DNA of 17,399 nucleotides from Gammaproteobacteria bacterium (lineage in GTDB: Bacteria > Pseudomonadota > Gammaproteobacteria > UBA6429 > Thiohalophilaceae), in assembly GCA_011052165.1 (NCBI GenBank), contig DRJN01000220.1, positions 1 to 17,399 of the forward strand, given 5' to 3'. The position numbers were made by a program, and so were the translations under genes. Every line of letters starts with the position of its first letter. Position 1 is the first letter of the stretch. Shown here one piece after another: positions 11,301-17,399 of this stretch. The notes below the pieces were generated by a model that was given only the letters and a program-made list of their open reading frames with translations, was not told the DNA's origin and ran no database searches.

Positions 11301-11332
11301 TTGTCACTCCTGAATAAAGTGACGAGTGACAA
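11301..11332 (-). promoter_or_regulatory. rpoC ribosome-binding site and possible sequestering hairpin
   Basis: The rpoC Shine-Dalgarno region on the minus strand reads AGGAGTGACAAC before GTG. GAGTGACAA (11309-11301) is perfectly complementary to TTGTCACTC (11332-11324) in the adjacent heptad repeat, giving a 9-bp stem with a 14-base loop that would cover half of the Shine-Dalgarno sequence. A shorter alternative pairs GTCACT with AGTGAC (11318-11323). These compete with folding of the repeat on itself. The pairing is visible; a regulatory effect is inference. Confidence 0.4.
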
Positions 11333-11388
11333 GTTGTAAGTAACGAGGCAAATGCCTTTTCTCGTCACTCATCACTCGTCACTCGTCC
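11320..11388. repeat. Heptad inverted repeat, copy 1 (rpoB-rpoC gap)
   Basis: Plus strand: four 7-base units TGACGAG, TGACAAG, TTGTAAG, TAACGAG, then the small palindrome GGCAAATGCC and TTTT, then CTCGTCA, CTCATCA, CTCGTCA, CTCGTCC. The second arm is the approximate reverse complement of the first, so RNA from either strand folds into a long imperfect hairpin. It ends 5 bases after the rpoB stop codon (minus-strand sense). It shares the exact 13-mer GACGAGTGACAAG with copy 2 at 16979-17041. Confidence 0.9.
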
Positions 11389-11393
11389 CTGAA

Positions 11394-14300
11394 TTAATCT
11401 TGTTGTTCCAGTTCGATATCGATACCCAGCGAACGAATTTCTTTCAACAGTACGTTGAAGGACTCGGGCATACCGGCTTCCATATAATGGTTGCCATCGA
11501 CGATGTTTTTGTACATCTTGGTGCGTCCATTGACGTCATCCGATTTCACCGTCAGCATTTCCTGCAAGGTATAGGCGGCACCATAGGCTTCCAGCGCCCA
11601 GACTTCCATTTCACCGAAGCGTTGACCACCGAACTGCGCTTTACCTCCCAGCGGCTGCTGGGTGACCAGGCTGTAAGGGCCGGTCGAACGGGCGTGCATC
11701 TTGTCATCCACCAGATGGTTGAGCTTGAGCATGTACATGTAACCCACCGTGATTTTGCGCTCGAACTCTTCACCCGTGCGGCCATTGATCAGGGTCGTCT
11801 GACCACTGATCGGCAAATCCGCCAGCTCCAGCAACTGTTTGATGTCGCTTTCCTTGATGCCGTCAAACACCGGCGTGGCCATGGGTACGCCATCACGCAG
11901 GTTACGCGCCAGCTCCATGATTTCATCATCGCTGAAGGATTTCAGATTTTCATGCTGTCCTTCGGTCTTGTTATAGATTTCATCCAGGAACTTGCGAATA
12001 TTGGTAATTTTTTCCTGCGCCCGCAGCATGGCGTTGATCTTTTTGCCCAGGCCTTTGGCGGCCCAACCCAGATGCGTTTCCAGCACCTGACCGACGTTCA
12101 TACGTGAAGGCACACCCAGCGGATTAAGCACGATATCGATCGGCTCGCCGTCCTTGGTATGCGGCATATCTTCGACCGGAACAATCATCGAAATCACGCC
12201 CTTATTACCATGACGGCCCGCCATCTTGTCACCCGGTTGCAGACGGCGTTTTACGGCCACATGCACCTTGACCATTTTCAGCACACCCGGCGCGAGATCG
12301 TCACCCGAAGTCAACTTGCTGCGTTTTTCCTCATATTTTTCATCGAACTCGACGCGCAATTGCTTAATCTGCTCCGCCATGGCTTCAAGCTGCGCGTTGG
12401 CTTCATCATTGCGCAAGTTGATCTCGAACCACTTTTCGCGTTCCAGCTCTTCCAGATAAGCCGCCGTGATTTTAGACCCCGCCTTCAACTGGTTGGGACC
12501 CCATTCGGCCACCTTATTGGTAAGCATCGTTTCTACGCGCTGATAGGCATCATCTTCCATGATTCGGCGCTGATCGTTGAAATCTTTCTTGACCCGCTCA
12601 AGTTCGGATTCCTCAATCGACTTGGCGCGGGAATCTTTTTCCAGACCGTCACGGGTAAACACCTGCACGTCGATAACCGTGCCGATCATGCCGGAGCGAA
12701 CCCGCAACGAGGTATCCTTAACGTCGCTGGCCTTCTCGCCAAAGATGGCGCGCAGCAGTTTTTCTTCCGGGGTCAGCTGGGTTTCGCCCTTGGGCGTGAC
12801 CTTGCCCACCAGAATATCACCCGGACGGACTTCGGCGCCGATATAAACAATACCGGCCTCGTCCAGCTTGGCCAACGCGGATTCACCTACATTGGGAATA
12901 TCGCCGGTAATCTCCTCGGAACCCAGTTTGGTGTCACGTGCGACACAGGTCAGCTCTTCGATATGAATCGTGGTGTAGCGGTCTTCCTGCACCACGCGCT
13001 CAGAAATAAGAATGGAATCCTCAAAGTTGTAACCATGCCAGGGCATGAAGGCCACCAGCATGTTCTGTCCCAGCGCCAGCTCGCCCATATCGGTAGACGG
13101 ACCATCGGCCATGACATCGCCGCGCGTTATTTTTTCACCCGGTCTTACCAGCGGACGCTGGTTGATGCAGGTATTCTGATTCGAGCGGGTGTACTTGGTG
13201 AGATTGTAAATATCCACACCGGCTTCACCGGTAATGGTTTCATCGTCATGGACCCGCACCACAATACGCGAGGCATCGACCGAGTCCACCATACCACCAC
13301 GTTTAGCCACTACGGAAACGCCGGAATCCACCGCCACCTTATGTTCGATGCCAGTGCCTACCAGCGGTTTCTGCGCGCGCAGGGTCGGCACCGCCTGACG
13401 CTGCATGTTCGACCCCATGAGGGCGCGGTTGGCATCATCGTGTTCGAGGAACGGAATCAGGGCGGCGGCTACCGATACAATCTGCTTGGGTGACACATCC
13501 ATATAATTGATGGTATCCGGCGGCGCCATGGTGAATTCGTTCTGATGACGAGAGGGCACCATGTCATCGGTGAACTTGCCCTTGCTATCCAGTTCGGCGT
13601 TGGCCTGGGCAATCACGTATTCATTTTCATCAATAGCCGACAGGTAATCGACATCATCCGTAACTTTGCCATTTTTGACCCGGCGGTATGGGGTTTCCAG
13701 GAAACCAAACTTGTTGGTGCGCGCATACACCGAGAGCGAGTTGATGAGGCCGATATTCGGCCCTTCAGGCGTTTCAATCGGGCAGACGCGACCATAGTGC
13801 GTCGGGTGTACGTCGCGCACTTCGAAGCCGGCGCGTTCGCGGGTCAGGCCGCCCGGGCCCAAGGCAGAAATGCGGCGTTTGTGGGTCACTTCCGAGAGCG
13901 GATTATTCTGATCCATAAACTGCGACAACTGACTGGACCCGAAGAATTCCTTGATCGCCGCGGATACCGGCTTGGCGTTGATCATTTCCTGCGGCATGAG
14001 ATTATCGGCTTCGGCCATGCTCAGGCGCTCTTTTACGGCGCGCTCAACCCGTACCAGGCCGACCCGGAACTGGTTTTCCGCCATTTCACCCACCGAGCGA
14101 ATGCGGCGATTACCCAGGTGATCGATGTCGTCCACCAGACCCTTGCCATCACGAATACCCACCAGGGTCAGGATCACATCCATGATGTCGGAGCTTTCAC
14201 CACATTCCTCAACCAGCTTTTTCGAGATATCATCGGTGCGCTTGCTGAAATAGGAATAATCATAAAGAATCCCGCTGCCGGTTTCTTCCTTGCGTCCGAG

Positions 14301-15536
14301 ACGACGGTTGAACTTCATGCGCCCGACCACGGACAGATCATAGCGATCATCCGAGAAGAATAAATTGTGGAACAGGTTTTCAGCCGCTTCCTTGGTCGGC
14401 GGCTCGCCCGGACGCATCATGCGGTAGATTTCCACCTGCGCTTCCAGTTGAGTGGTCGTGTTATCAATCTCCAGAGTTTTGGAAATATAGGGACCATGAT
14501 CCAGATCATTGGTGAAAATGGTCTGGAATTCCTTGATCCCGGATTCCTTCAGCGCTTCCAGACGTTCCGGCGTAATCTCATCATTGGCATGCAGCACCAC
14601 TTCGCCGGTTTCGGTGCTGATCACGTCATGGGCAATCACTTTTTCCAGCAGATAGTCATCAGGAACAAGCAGCGTTTTTACTCCGGCTTTGTCCAGATCA
14701 CGGATATGGCGCATCGTAATACGCTGCCCCTCTTCTAACAGTAACTTGCCCTTAATATTAATATCAAACGTCGCAACATCGCCACGCAGGCGTTCGGGCA
14801 CCAGCTTCATGGTGACGCCGTCTTTGGTGAATTTGAAATCGTTATTTTCAAAGAACAGGGCAATAATCTGCTCATTGTTGTAACCCAGGGCTTTGAGCAA
14901 GACGGTAACCGGTAACTTGCGGCGGCGATCGATACGCGTGAACAGGCAATCCTTGGGATCAAACTCGAAATCCAGCCAGGAGCCACGGTAGGGAATCACG
15001 CGCGCATTGAACAGCAGTTTGCCCGAAGAATGGGTCTTGCCCTTATCGTGGTCGAAGAAGACACCGGGCGAACGATGTAACTGGGAAACAATCACGCGTT
15101 CCGTGCCATTGATGACGAAAGTACCATTATCCGTCATCAGTGGAATTTCACCCATATAGACTTCCTGCTCGCGTGTTTCCTTCAGCGTCTGGGTTTTGGC
15201 TTCCTTATCATAGATAAACAGGCGCAGGGTTACGCGCAGGGGCGCCGCATAGGTGACGCCGCGCATCTGACACTCTTTGACGTCAAAGACGGGGGTGCCG
15301 AGGCGGTAATCCACATAATCTATCGAGGCATTCCCGGAATAGCTGGTGATCGGAAAAACGGATTTAAAGGCCGCATGCAGGCCCTTTTCTTCACGTTGCT
15401 CTTTCGGCACATCCTGTTGCAGGAAACCCCGGAAAGAATCGATCTGTGTAGCAAGCAGGTAGGGAATATCGAGAATACTGGGACGACGGCCAAAATTTTT
15501 GCGAATCCGTTTCTTTTCTGTTAGCGAGTAACCCAT
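11394..15536 (-). CDS. rpoB: DNA-directed RNA polymerase subunit beta
   Basis: 1380 residues against 1342 in E. coli. The N-terminus MGYSLTEKKRIRKNFGRRP is canonical; start ATG (15534-15536) has AAGGTG close upstream. The rifampicin pocket reads SQLSQFMDQNNPLSEVTHKR, with wild-type D542, H552 and S557 (E. coli 516, 526 and 531), so no resistance change is seen there. The active-site motif DKMAGRHGNKG begins near residue 1103, and the C-terminus SLGIDIELEQQD is typical. Compared with the E. coli sequence as I remember it, about 22 extra residues lie after GSGIL (420-424), containing YDYSYFSKRTDDISKK, before DIMDVILTLVGIRDGKG. It is transcribed after rplL across a 205-base gap with hairpins, and precedes rpoC by 94 bases. 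Confidence 0.99.
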   Translation of the reverse strand: MGYSLTEKKRIRKNFGRRPSILDIPYLLATQIDSFRGFLQQDVPKEQREEKGLHAAFKSVFPITSYSGNASIDYVDYRLGTPVFDVKECQMRGVTYAAPLRVTLRLFIYDKEAKTQTLKETREQEVYMGEIPLMTDNGTFVINGTERVIVSQLHRSPGVFFDHDKGKTHSSGKLLFNARVIPYRGSWLDFEFDPKDCLFTRIDRRRKLPVTVLLKALGYNNEQIIALFFENNDFKFTKDGVTMKLVPERLRGDVATFDINIKGKLLLEEGQRITMRHIRDLDKAGVKTLLVPDDYLLEKVIAHDVISTETGEVVLHANDEITPERLEALKESGIKEFQTIFTNDLDHGPYISKTLEIDNTTTQLEAQVEIYRMMRPGEPPTKEAAENLFHNLFFSDDRYDLSVVGRMKFNRRLGRKEETGSGILYDYSYFSKRTDDISKKLVEECGESSDIMDVILTLVGIRDGKGLVDDIDHLGNRRIRSVGEMAENQFRVGLVRVERAVKERLSMAEADNLMPQEMINAKPVSAAIKEFFGSSQLSQFMDQNNPLSEVTHKRRISALGPGGLTRERAGFEVRDVHPTHYGRVCPIETPEGPNIGLINSLSVYARTNKFGFLETPYRRVKNGKVTDDVDYLSAIDENEYVIAQANAELDSKGKFTDDMVPSRHQNEFTMAPPDTINYMDVSPKQIVSVAAALIPFLEHDDANRALMGSNMQRQAVPTLRAQKPLVGTGIEHKVAVDSGVSVVAKRGGMVDSVDASRIVVRVHDDETITGEAGVDIYNLTKYTRSNQNTCINQRPLVRPGEKITRGDVMADGPSTDMGELALGQNMLVAFMPWHGYNFEDSILISERVVQEDRYTTIHIEELTCVARDTKLGSEEITGDIPNVGESALAKLDEAGIVYIGAEVRPGDILVGKVTPKGETQLTPEEKLLRAIFGEKASDVKDTSLRVRSGMIGTVIDVQVFTRDGLEKDSRAKSIEESELERVKKDFNDQRRIMEDDAYQRVETMLTNKVAEWGPNQLKAGSKITAAYLEELEREKWFEINLRNDEANAQLEAMAEQIKQLRVEFDEKYEEKRSKLTSGDDLAPGVLKMVKVHVAVKRRLQPGDKMAGRHGNKGVISMIVPVEDMPHTKDGEPIDIVLNPLGVPSRMNVGQVLETHLGWAAKGLGKKINAMLRAQEKITNIRKFLDEIYNKTEGQHENLKSFSDDEIMELARNLRDGVPMATPVFDGIKESDIKQLLELADLPISGQTTLINGRTGEEFERKITVGYMYMLKLNHLVDDKMHARSTGPYSLVTQQPLGGKAQFGGQRFGEMEVWALEAYGAAYTLQEMLTVKSDDVNGRTKMYKNIVDGNHYMEAGMPESFNVLLKEIRSLGIDIELEQQD

Positions 15537-15568
15537 TGGACACCTTACGTGTAACTGTTAATCTGAAA

Positions 15569-15599
15569 ATTCCCTGTTGCCGTATCCGCAACAGGGAAT
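15569..15599 (-). terminator. Hairpin before rpoB, candidate attenuator
   Basis: ATTCCCTGTTGC (15569-15580) and GCAACAGGGAAT (15588-15599) make a perfect 12-bp stem with a 7-base loop, 32 bases upstream of the rpoB start. On the minus strand it runs into GGGAATTTTCAG, a short T-run, so it could act as a partial terminator. In E. coli, partial termination between rplL and rpoB sets the ratio of L7/L12 to RNA polymerase; the analogy is by position. Confidence 0.6.
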
Positions 15600-15605
15600 G
15601 CACAG

Positions 15606-15638
15606 CGGGCCGGCAATCACGTCTGGATTGTCAGCCCG
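15606..15638 (-). promoter_or_regulatory. Second hairpin in the rplL-rpoB gap, possible RNA-processing site
   Basis: CGGGC...CAATC (15606-15618) faces GATTG...GCCCG (15626-15638): 5 bp inner stem, 5 bp outer stem, and a 3-base partly mismatched joint, around a 7-base loop. Nothing follows that would terminate transcription. An RNase III-cut duplex lies in the equivalent E. coli gap, so a processing role is possible. A third, smaller stem (CCAGC/GCTGG within 15678-15693) lies closer to rplL. Confidence 0.4.
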
Positions 15639-15741
15639 GTGTGCATACAGTTTCGTTTTCCCGCACAAATACACTTTACCAGCGACCGCTGGTTCAATTG
15701 ATCATTGTGGAAAAAACGAATCAAGTCTGAAGCAATCGGAA

Positions 15742-16119
15742 TTACTTGAGTTCGACTTCAGCGCCAGCTTCTTCAAGCTGTTTTTTGATCTCTTCTGCTT
15801 CGTCTTTGCTGGCCGCTTCCTTGATGGTGGAAGGGACACCTTCGACCATTTCCTTCGCTTCTTTAAGGCCCAGAGCAGTGATGCTGCGAACAGCCTTGAT
15901 GACAGAAATCTTGTTAGCGCCAAAGCTGGTCATCACAACATCAAACTCGGTTTGCTCCTCAACAGCTGCTTCGGCACCATCCACAGCCGCCGGTGCAGCG
16001 GCAACGGCAGCGGCAGCGGAAACGCCGAATTTTTCTTCCATTGCGTCGATCAAATCAACCACTTCCATGACAGTCATACTGGAAATCGTGTCCAGAATAT
16101 CTTCTTTAGATACAGCCAT
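15742..16119 (-). CDS. rplL: 50S ribosomal protein L7/L12
   Basis: Stalk protein present as multiple dimers bound to L10; recruits the translational GTPases EF-Tu and EF-G. 125 residues, normal length. N-terminal dimerisation domain 1-35 (MAVSKEDILDTISSMTVMEV), a flexible Ala/Val-rich hinge at about 36-56, and a C-terminal factor-binding domain (EFDVVMTSFGANKISVIKAV onward, ending EEAGAEVELK). Start ATG has AGGAG 7 bases upstream, a strong site that suits the higher dose needed relative to L10. It follows rplJ by 56 bases with no terminator in between. Confidence 0.99.
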   Translation of the reverse strand: MAVSKEDILDTISSMTVMEVVDLIDAMEEKFGVSAAAAVAAAPAAVDGAEAAVEEQTEFDVVMTSFGANKISVIKAVRSITALGLKEAKEMVEGVPSTIKEAASKDEAEEIKKQLEEAGAEVELK

Positions 16120-16175
16120 TTTACATCTCCTAAAACACTAAAATAACGGTTACGCAAGTCTGAGTAATAGTAAAA

Positions 16176-16700
16176 TCAGCCTTGCTTGGCATCGCGAACA
16201 GCCGCAACGGTACGAACCAGTTTGCCGGGAACTTCATTAAGAGTACGCACCAGTTTGGTAATGGGTCCCTGCATAACCGACATGAGCATACTGATAGCCT
16301 GGTCTTTGGTCGGCAGGCTGGCAAGGCGATCAATTTCAGACGCCGCCAGTAACTGACCGCCGATGGACAAGACCTTGATAACCAGTTTGTCGTTCTCTTT
16401 GGAAAAGTCCTTCAACACTCTTGCCGCCGAACCGGGATCTTCCTGAGAAAACGCCAACACCAGCGGACCTGTCAGAGCGTCCTTCATGCAATCAAAATCC
16501 GTCCCATCGATAGCACGCCGAGCTAGCGTGTTTTTAACCACACGCAAATAGACACCACTCATACGCGCCTTGGCGCGAAGATCGGTCATATCTTCAGCAC
16601 TCAGCCCGTTGTACTCTGCCGCAACAGCAGAGTGCGCGCTAGCCGCGACTTCAGCGACGTCAGCCACAATGGCTTTTTTCTCTTCAAAACTGAGAGCCAC
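16176..16700 (-). CDS. rplJ: 50S ribosomal protein L10
   Basis: Base of the ribosomal stalk; binds 23S rRNA and the L7/L12 dimers. 174 residues, somewhat longer than the 165 of E. coli. The N-terminal domain carries the family pattern (MALSFEEKKAIVADVAEVA, then VVKNTLARRAI near 54-64), and the C-terminal helix that binds L7/L12 dimers is present. The start is GTG (16698-16700) with GGAGG 9 bases upstream. Its leader contains an L10-type autoregulatory structure at 16853-16935. rplL follows at 56 bases, forming the usual rplJL pair. Confidence 0.98.
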   Translation of the reverse strand: MALSFEEKKAIVADVAEVAASAHSAVAAEYNGLSAEDMTDLRAKARMSGVYLRVVKNTLARRAIDGTDFDCMKDALTGPLVLAFSQEDPGSAARVLKDFSKENDKLVIKVLSIGGQLLAASEIDRLASLPTKDQAISMLMSVMQGPITKLVRTLNEVPGKLVRTVAAVRDAKQG

Positions 16701-16760
16701 GCGAACTTACCTCCGTTTGTAGCAAAAGACAGTTATTATCCTTTGCTGGTGGACGATGAA

Positions 16761-16779
16761 CCTCATCAACATGATGAAG
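16761..16779 (-). promoter_or_regulatory. Hairpin in the rplJ leader near the start codon
   Basis: CTTCATCA (16779-16772) pairs with TGATGAGG (16768-16761) around a 3-base loop, with one G·U pair, about 60 bases before the rplJ GTG. It lies between the L10-binding structure and the ribosome-binding site, where it may take part in the long-range folding that links L10 binding to translation. The role is inferred. Confidence 0.35.
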
Positions 16780-16852
16780 CTACACTTGTTTAGTGGGCTT
16801 TGGCAGAAAATCTGTTTTCAGACATAATCTGGTCACATCTAAATCTGTTAAA

Positions 16853-16935
16853 GGCACACCATCTGCGCAGGCCTGAGGTTTAATCCTGCAAACGAAAATT
16901 TATGCTTTCGTCCTTAGGCACCTGCGGTCTTTGAT
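16853..16935 (-). ncRNA. L10 leader, autoregulatory mRNA element
   Basis: The minus strand shows a bent-stem arrangement: ACC (16928-16926) and GCAGG (16925-16921) pair with CCTGC (16871-16867) and GGT (16860-16858), separated on the 3' side only by GCAGAT, as expected of a kink-turn. Inside are a stem CCTAAGG/CCTCAGG and a stem ACGAAA/TTTCGT with a GCATAAAT loop. The motif CCTGCGCAGATGGTG agrees with my memory of the proteobacterial L10 leader (the Rfam L10_leader family). In E. coli the L10-(L12)4 complex binds here and represses rplJL translation. Boundaries are approximate. Confidence 0.75.
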
Positions 16936-16978
16936 GGACAATGCAGAATAAAACATCGGCCACAAAGTCTTTCATCAA

Positions 16979-17041
16979 GGGACGAGTGACAAGGATCGCG
17001 TGGCGCCGCCACGTTTAATCCTCGTAACTCATCCCTCGTCT
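16979..17041. repeat. Heptad inverted repeat, copy 2 (rplA-rplJ gap)
   Basis: Plus strand: GGACGAG, TGACAAG, GATCGC, then GTGGC-GCC-GCCAC (5-bp core palindrome), GTTTAATC, then CTCGTAA, CTCATCC, CTCGTCT. The arms are imperfect reverse complements of each other. Shares GACGAGTGACAAG exactly with copy 1, and CTCGTAACTCATC differs at one base of 13 from the matching part of copy 1; the centres are unrelated. It ends 1 base from the rplA stop codon. Confidence 0.88.
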
Positions 17042-17042
17042 C

Positions 17043-17399
17043 TTATATCGCTAACGATGCCTGATCAACCGCAATTCCCGGTCCCATGGTGGTGGAAATG
17101 GCAATTTTTTTCATATACACCCCTTTGGCGGAAGCCGGTTTAGCTTTATTTAAATCCGCCAGCAATGCTTGCAGATTTTCTTTCAGTAAATTGTTATCGA
17201 ATTCGACGTTGCCAATAGCACAGTGAATAATGCCGCCCTTGTCGGTGCGATAACGCACCTGGCCTGACTTGGCATTTTTGACGGCGGTTTCCACATCCGG
17301 GGTTACGGTGCCGACTTTCGGATTCGGCATCAAACCGCGCGGCCCGAGGATCTGGCCTAGCTGACCGACGACGCGCATAGCATCCGGCGTCGCAATCAC
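17043..17399 (-). CDS. rplA: 50S ribosomal protein L1, C-terminal 118 residues (cut by window edge)
   Basis: L1 forms the mobile stalk at the ribosomal E site and, in E. coli, represses its own operon. The visible part contains LGPRGLMPNPKVGTVTPDV and KNAKSGQVRYRTDKGGIIH, the most conserved segment of the family, and ends TTMGPGIAVDQASLAI. The first visible codon is an internal GTG valine (the E. coli protein has valine there too), not a start. The stop TAA is at 17043-17045, followed almost immediately by a heptad repeat. rplJ starts 342 bases downstream; that gap holds the repeat, the L10 leader and a hairpin. I found no convincing -35/-10 pair for a separate rplJ promoter. Confidence 0.97.
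   Translation of the reverse strand: MIATPDAMRVVGQLGQILGPRGLMPNPKVGTVTPDVETAVKNAKSGQVRYRTDKGGIIHCAIGNVEFDNNLLKENLQALLADLNKAKPASAKGVYMKKIAISTTMGPGIAVDQASLAI

Noticed and set aside
11320..11388. CRISPR array or simple tandem repeat
   Set aside because: The 7-base units are contiguous, without spacers, and their orientation reverses at the centre, so this is an inverted repeat rather than a CRISPR or plain tandem array.
12159..13493. 444-codon plus-strand open frame opposite rpoB
   Set aside because: Same reasoning; rpoB is intact and conserved over the whole span, so the antisense frame is a by-product.

Overview
The window is a stretch of a gammaproteobacterial chromosome carrying the merged ribosomal-protein, RNA polymerase and translation-factor locus. 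Every gene I accept is on the minus strand, so transcription runs from high to low coordinates: rplA (3' part), rplJ, rplL, rpoB, rpoC, then an inserted segment (a transposase gene and a phosphatase gene), then rpsL, rpsG, fusA and the first 30 codons of tuf. The gene order and protein sequences (RpoB, RpoC, S12, S7, EF-G, L10, L7/L12) fit Gammaproteobacteria. RpoB carries a roughly 22-residue insertion relative to the E. coli protein, which argues against an enteric or Pseudomonas source. I cannot name the genus.

Region 17399-11300 is the rplA-rplJL-rpoB part. It contains an L10-type autoregulatory leader before rplJ, hairpins in the rplL-rpoB gap (probable attenuation or RNA processing), and two copies of an inverted repeat built from degenerate 7-base units (consensus near TGACGAG). 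One copy sits 1 base after the rplA stop codon and the other 5 bases after the rpoB stop codon. rpoC (11299-7061) follows the second copy, and its Shine-Dalgarno sequence can pair perfectly over 9 bases with one arm of that repeat.

Region 7060-3553 interrupts the junction between the rpoBC and str operons. Nearest rpoC is a complete REP-associated-type (Y1/HUH) transposase gene bounded by near-perfect 26-base inverted repeats. After it comes an 809-residue exported phosphatase of the purple acid phosphatase type with an extra C-terminal Ig-like domain, followed by a strong rho-independent terminator. This is the only accessory material in the window.

Region 3397-1 is the str operon. Because the terminator blocks read-through, rpsL appears to have its own sigma-70 promoter with a GC-rich discriminator. 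The gap between rpsL and rpsG holds a 7-bp hairpin in the place where S7 regulates this operon in E. coli.

No tRNA, rRNA, CRISPR array or prophage gene was seen. The long plus-strand open frames lie opposite rpoB, rpoC and fusA and are read as shadows. The points most worth following are the heptad-repeat hairpin family inside an essential operon and the transposase plus phosphatase insertion.
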